NCBI GenBank assembly: GCA_035502675.1
Contig: DATJUC010000268.1
Location: 1 to 18,524 of the forward strand
Reading direction: 5' to 3'
Origin: DATJUC01 sp035502675
GTDB lineage: Bacteria; Vulcanimicrobiota; Vulcanimicrobiia; Vulcanimicrobiales; Vulcanimicrobiaceae
DNA: 18,524 nucleotides
Below, one piece after another: positions 15,279 through 18,524 of the stretch (position 1 is its first letter; each line of letters starts with the position of its first letter). The position numbers were made by a program, and so were the translations under genes. Under the pieces are notes generated by a model that was not told the origin of the DNA, searched no databases, and worked only from the letters and a program-made list of their open reading frames with translations.

Positions 15279-17590
15279 TGATTTCTACGAAGAGCGCTTT
15301 GGCGCCCGCTGCGTCGAATGACGCCGGCGTGAGAGGCTGGATCGCAGCGGCTGCGGCGGCGGCCGCCGTCGCGGCACTCTGGTTCGGGGCCGGAATCGAC
15401 GTAGCCGCGTTGCCCGTGCAGCGCGACGCGATTTCGTTTACCGACCGCAGCGGCGATCCGCTGGGGACGATTCTGGCGTCCGATGCCGCGCACGCGGTGG
15501 CGGTTCCGATCGCGCAGATTTCGCCGCGATTCCTCGCCGCCATCGTGGCCGCCGAAGACGCACGGTTCGCCGTGCACGGCGCCGTCGACGTGCCGGCTTT
15601 GCTGCGCGCTACGCGCGAGTACCTGATCGAGGGCGAAGCGCGCAGCGGCGGTTCTACGATTGCGATGCAGCTCGCGCGGCTGATCGATCCGACGCCGGGC
15701 ACCATCCGCGGAAAACTGGCGCAAATCGCGACCGCCCAACGAATCGCGATCCGCTCGTCGAAGACCGCGATTCTCGAAGCGTACGCCAACCGCGTGCCGA
15801 TGGGCGGAAATCTCTACGGCGTCGAGGCGGCCGCGCGCACGTACTTCGGCGAGCCGGCGGCCGATCTGGATCTCGCGCAGGCGGCGCTGCTGGCGGCGAT
15901 TCCCAACGATCCGTCGCGCCTGGCGCCCGACGTCGACTGGAAAGCGCTGCGCGCGCGGCAGCGGTACGTGCTCGAGCGCATGGTCGCCACCGGCGCGATC
16001 GCACCGTCACAAGCCGCCGGCGCGTACGCCGAGTCGTTGACGGTACGCCGGCACGATGCCGGTATCGAAGACGCCCCGCACGCGCTCTTCTCGATCTATC
16101 CGTCGGTTGCCGCCGGCCCGTCGCCGGTTCGCACGACGCTCGATCTCGGGCTGCAGCGATTCGTGGCCGCGCAGACGCGCGACGTGGTGGCGGCGCTGGG
16201 AGCCTTTCACGTCACCGACGGCGCTGCCGTCGTCATCGACAACCACACCGGCGCGGTCCTCGCCTACGCCGGGTCGCCGGATTACTTCTCCGACGAGCTG
16301 CTGGGCCGTAACGACGGCGTGCGCGCGCTGCGCCAACCGGGATCGTCGTTGAAGCCGTTCACCTACGAGCTCGCGCTCGAGCGCGGCGCCATCCGCTCGA
16401 CCACGATTCTGGCCGACGTTCCGTCGGCGTATTCGCTTCCGGGCGGCAAGCTCTACCAGCCGGCCGATTACAGCGGCCGCTTCAGCGGACCGGTGCGCGT
16501 GCGTTACGCGCTGGCGAACTCGCTCAACGCACCTGCGGTCGCGGTGCTGGCGCGCCTCGGCGTCGGTCCGCTGCTCGAGCGGCTGCACGCGTTGGGCTTC
16601 GTCCATCTCGACCGTCCCGCGTCGTATTACGGGCTCGGGCTTACGCTGGGCAGCGGTGAGGTCTCGCTCTGGGAGCTGGCGCAAGCTTACGCGACCATCG
16701 CCCGCCGCGGCTCGTTCGTGCCCCTGCGATTGCTGGCCGACGCACCCGCGCCGGCGCCTCGGCAAATCGGCGATCCGCGAATGTGGGAACTCGTCACCGA
16801 CATGCTCGCCGACGCCCACGCCCGGGCGAAGTCGTTCGGCGTGCACTCGGTGCTCGAGATGCCGTTCGCTGCGGCGGTGAAGACCGGCACTTCGTCGGAC
16901 TTTCGCGATACGTGGACGGTGGGTTTTACGCGCGACTACACGGTGGCGGCGTGGGTCGGAAACTTCGACGGCAGCGCGATGCGCGGCGTATCCGGCGTGA
17001 CCGGCGCGGGACCGCTCTGGAACCGCATCATGCTGCACTTGCACGAACGGCTCGAACCGGCGCCGTTCGATGCCCCCGCTGGATTTGCGAGCGTCCCGAT
17101 CTGCGCGACGACCGGCTACGCGCCGCGCGGCGACTGTCCGGCGATCGTCCGCGAGTGGGTTCTGCCGCGCGACCTCGCCTCGGTCGAGCGGTCGCGCTCG
17201 GCGCGCCTCGGACGCAGCTACGATGCGTGGCTCGCGCTCGAACCGGCGGCGGCGCGATCGCAGCCGCGCCTGCGCATCGTCTTTCCGCACGACGGCGACG
17301 TGTTCGTCACCGTCGCGACGGCCGACGCGCTGCAGCGCACCGAACAGCAGATCGCGCTCCGGGCGGCCGGCCCGCGCGCCTCGATTCGCTGGACCGCCAA
17401 CGGCAACGCGGTCCCGCTCGATGCGAGCGGAACCGCGTTCTTGCCGTTACGAGTCGGATCGTGGACGATTGAGGCGCGGGACGGCCTCCATCGCGATCGC
17501 GTCCGGTTCAGCGTCGTGCCGTCGCGGCCCGACGACCGTCCCGGATTTACTTTTCGAGCACCTGGACGTTATTGGCGTTATCGTCGTTGA
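15278..17590 (+). CDS. pbpC: Penicillin-binding protein 1C (bifunctional transglycosylase/transpeptidase)
   Basis: This 770-aa class A PBP has an Ala-rich transmembrane anchor at 20-38. The glycosyltransferase domain has Glu93 in AAEDARFAVHG, GGSTIAMQLARL (124-135) and Glu167 in ILEAYANRVPMGGNLYG. The transpeptidase domain carries SxxK (Ser356-Lys359), SLN (415-417) and KTGT (535-538). A C-terminal beta domain (about 664-748; RLRIVFPHDGDVFV, RWTANGNAVPL) matches the BiPBP_C module of PBP1C. All catalytic residues are present. The GTG start at 15278 has no ribosome-binding site. TTG 15299 and GTG 15329 (MRGWIAAAA) are in-frame alternatives, and the last would place the anchor directly at the N-terminus. 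PBP1C is commonly encoded next to an alpha-2-macroglobulin, and here the two are divergent. The 3' end overlaps the convergent propeller gene by 44 nt. Confidence 0.93.
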   Translation: MISTKSALAPAASNDAGVRGWIAAAAAAAAVAALWFGAGIDVAALPVQRDAISFTDRSGDPLGTILASDAAHAVAVPIAQISPRFLAAIVAAEDARFAVHGAVDVPALLRATREYLIEGEARSGGSTIAMQLARLIDPTPGTIRGKLAQIATAQRIAIRSSKTAILEAYANRVPMGGNLYGVEAAARTYFGEPAADLDLAQAALLAAIPNDPSRLAPDVDWKALRARQRYVLERMVATGAIAPSQAAGAYAESLTVRRHDAGIEDAPHALFSIYPSVAAGPSPVRTTLDLGLQRFVAAQTRDVVAALGAFHVTDGAAVVIDNHTGAVLAYAGSPDYFSDELLGRNDGVRALRQPGSSLKPFTYELALERGAIRSTTILADVPSAYSLPGGKLYQPADYSGRFSGPVRVRYALANSLNAPAVAVLARLGVGPLLERLHALGFVHLDRPASYYGLGLTLGSGEVSLWELAQAYATIARRGSFVPLRLLADAPAPAPRQIGDPRMWELVTDMLADAHARAKSFGVHSVLEMPFAAAVKTGTSSDFRDTWTVGFTRDYTVAAWVGNFDGSAMRGVSGVTGAGPLWNRIMLHLHERLEPAPFDAPAGFASVPICATTGYAPRGDCPAIVREWVLPRDLASVERSRSARLGRSYDAWLALEPAAARSQPRLRIVFPHDGDVFVTVATADALQRTEQQIALRAAGPRASIRWTANGNAVPLDASGTAFLPLRVGSWTIEARDGLHRDRVRFSVVPSRPDDRPGFTFRAPGRYWRYRR

Positions 17591-18524
17591 AGAACAACTG
17601 CGTTTTTGCCCCGTAGGTCCCCGGCATCGCCATGATGCCGAAGAGCGCGCCGGCTGCGCCCTTATCCACGTCGACCGTATCGAGCACCTGACCGGTTGGC
17701 GAGATCTCGACCAGATTGTTGGGCCCGACCGTATTGCCCACGACCAGATTCCCCGGCTTCGACGCCGAAGTCGAGACGAGGGCTGCACTGATCGGTCCTC
17801 TCAGAGCGCTCCCCGAATACAGGACGCGCGCCCACGAGCCCTCCGGGCCGGAGAACGTCTTACCGGTCTTGCCGACGACGATGCTGTTCTTGCTGCGTAA
17901 GTTCAGCACGTTGTAGATCCCGACGACCGTATTGTCTTTTCCGTCGACGACGTAAAGGGCGCCGGGCAGCGTGCCGACGCCTTTCACCGTTATCGAGGCG
18001 TTGGGATCGAACACCAGGCCCGAGGGAGCGAAGATCCTGCCGGGCTTGCCTTTATTGACCGGGAATCCGGTAACGATCGGCGTTCCGGCGTACGCGCATT
18101 GTCCCGAGGAACACGATGCGACCAGAATGACGTCGCCGGTTTCCGCATCGCTGGCAAAGACGGCGGAGGTCGGGTACGCCCCGCCCGTTGTCGCGAACGT
18201 AAGGCCCCACGGGTGGACGTAGGCCGCACCCTTGTGAATAGTAATTTTGCCGGTACCCGCCGAGATCTCGGCAATACCCTTCACACCGTACGATGCGGCC
18301 CAGAGATCGTCCGAGCTGTCGAAGGCCGTTGCGGCACAGCCCAGCAGGTCGTGGCTTTGCACGAACGGTGTGGTCGCCGAACCCGCAACCGGCGTCAGCG
18401 ATACGATCGTCGTGCCGGCGCCTTGCACGTTGGCCTTGTCGTTGAAGTTGCACGAATAGAGGTCGTGCTTGACGGCGCCTTTATACGTAAAGGTCGGAAT
18501 CGCCAAGCCGTAAGGGTTCTGGTC
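17547..18524 (-). CDS. Beta-propeller (NHL-like) protein, 5' end beyond the window
   Basis: The 325 visible residues are open to the right edge (reading DQNPYGLAIPTF), so the gene continues outside. The TTG at 18506 is not needed as a start. Repeating phrases of the type NPYGLAI, HPWGLTFATTGG, APSGLVFDPNA, GALYVVDGKDNTVVGIYN and GNLVVGNTVGPNNLVEISPTGQVLDTV recur at intervals like propeller blades. They resemble NHL-repeat proteins that carry SNFN-GTGTT-like segments (here SCNFNDKANVQGAGTTIV). The isolated cysteine pairs (for example ASCSSGQC) suggest an extracytoplasmic protein, but the signal peptide would be outside the window. No catalytic motif is seen and no function is assigned. It converges on pbpC with a 44-nt overlap, and its lower-GC, Thr/Ser/Asn-rich codons differ somewhat from its neighbours. 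Confidence 0.8.
   Translation of the reverse strand, partial: DQNPYGLAIPTFTYKGAVKHDLYSCNFNDKANVQGAGTTIVSLTPVAGSATTPFVQSHDLLGCAATAFDSSDDLWAASYGVKGIAEISAGTGKITIHKGAAYVHPWGLTFATTGGAYPTSAVFASDAETGDVILVASCSSGQCAYAGTPIVTGFPVNKGKPGRIFAPSGLVFDPNASITVKGVGTLPGALYVVDGKDNTVVGIYNVLNLRSKNSIVVGKTGKTFSGPEGSWARVLYSGSALRGPISAALVSTSASKPGNLVVGNTVGPNNLVEISPTGQVLDTVDVDKGAAGALFGIMAMPGTYGAKTQLFFNDDNANNVQVLEK

Noticed and set aside
15342..15372. GCN-rich simple repeat at the start of pbpC
   Set aside because: It encodes the Ala-rich transmembrane anchor. The codons are mixed, so it is protein composition and not a DNA repeat element.
15274..15789. Extension of the alpha-2-macroglobulin frame upstream to 15789 (a 2048-aa reading)
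   Set aside because: This part is antisense to the pbpC glycosyltransferase region, shows no family features and would bury the signal peptide and lipobox in the interior. The GTG at 15273 is the sensible start.
1..18524. CRISPR arrays, insertion sequences, tRNA or rRNA genes, prophage or defence genes
   Set aside because: No regular direct repeats, transposase motifs, tRNA-like cloverleafs or known defence domains were seen on either strand.

Overview
The window is a densely packed, GC-rich stretch of bacterial chromosome with eleven protein genes, no RNA genes and no intergenic gap above about 75 bases. An alpha-2-macroglobulin with a lipobox, PBP1C and a PBP4-type peptidase argue for a diderm bacterium. 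The composition, the frequent weak or absent Shine-Dalgarno sequences and the gene mix resemble uncultured soil lineages such as Eremiobacterota (WPS-2). That placement is an inference from style and is held with low confidence.

Region 1 (14-5644, minus strand) is a fatty-acid beta-oxidation operon. It reads PadR regulator, acyl-CoA dehydrogenase, fused enoyl-CoA hydratase/3-hydroxyacyl-CoA dehydrogenase, then thiolase. The junctions are 4 nt, 1 nt and an 8-nt overlap, so the whole set looks translationally coupled. Together the enzymes supply a complete oxidation spiral from acyl-CoA to acetyl-CoA. A perfect AT-rich inverted repeat (5641-5662) at the head of the operon is a good candidate PadR operator.

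Region 2 (5716-6662, plus strand, divergent from region 1) is an SdpR/SdpI-type pair: an ArsR-family repressor overlapping by 4 nt a six-helix SdpI-like membrane protein. No SdpABC toxin genes are visible.

Region 3 (6659-9179) holds two universal stress proteins transcribed away from each other. The plus-strand one overlaps by 8 nt a PBP4/DacB-type D-Ala-D-Ala carboxypeptidase.

Region 4 (9186-17590) is an envelope module. A giant alpha-2-macroglobulin lipoprotein on the minus strand is followed 1 nt later by a DUF1801 gene. Divergent from it, with only 4 nt between the predicted start codons, is penicillin-binding protein 1C. The alpha-2-macroglobulin lacks the CxEQ thioester motif: its place is taken by LADD. 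This is unusual for the homologue paired with PBP1C.

Region 5 (17547 to the right edge, minus strand) is the 3' part of a secreted-looking beta-propeller protein. It overlaps the end of pbpC tail to tail and runs out of the window at its 5' end.

I did not find a defence island, CRISPR array, mobile element or wholly new system. The most unusual items are the thioester-less alpha-2-macroglobulin/PBP1C pair with its 4-nt divergent junction and coupled DUF1801 gene, and the PadR-led beta-oxidation operon with its palindrome.
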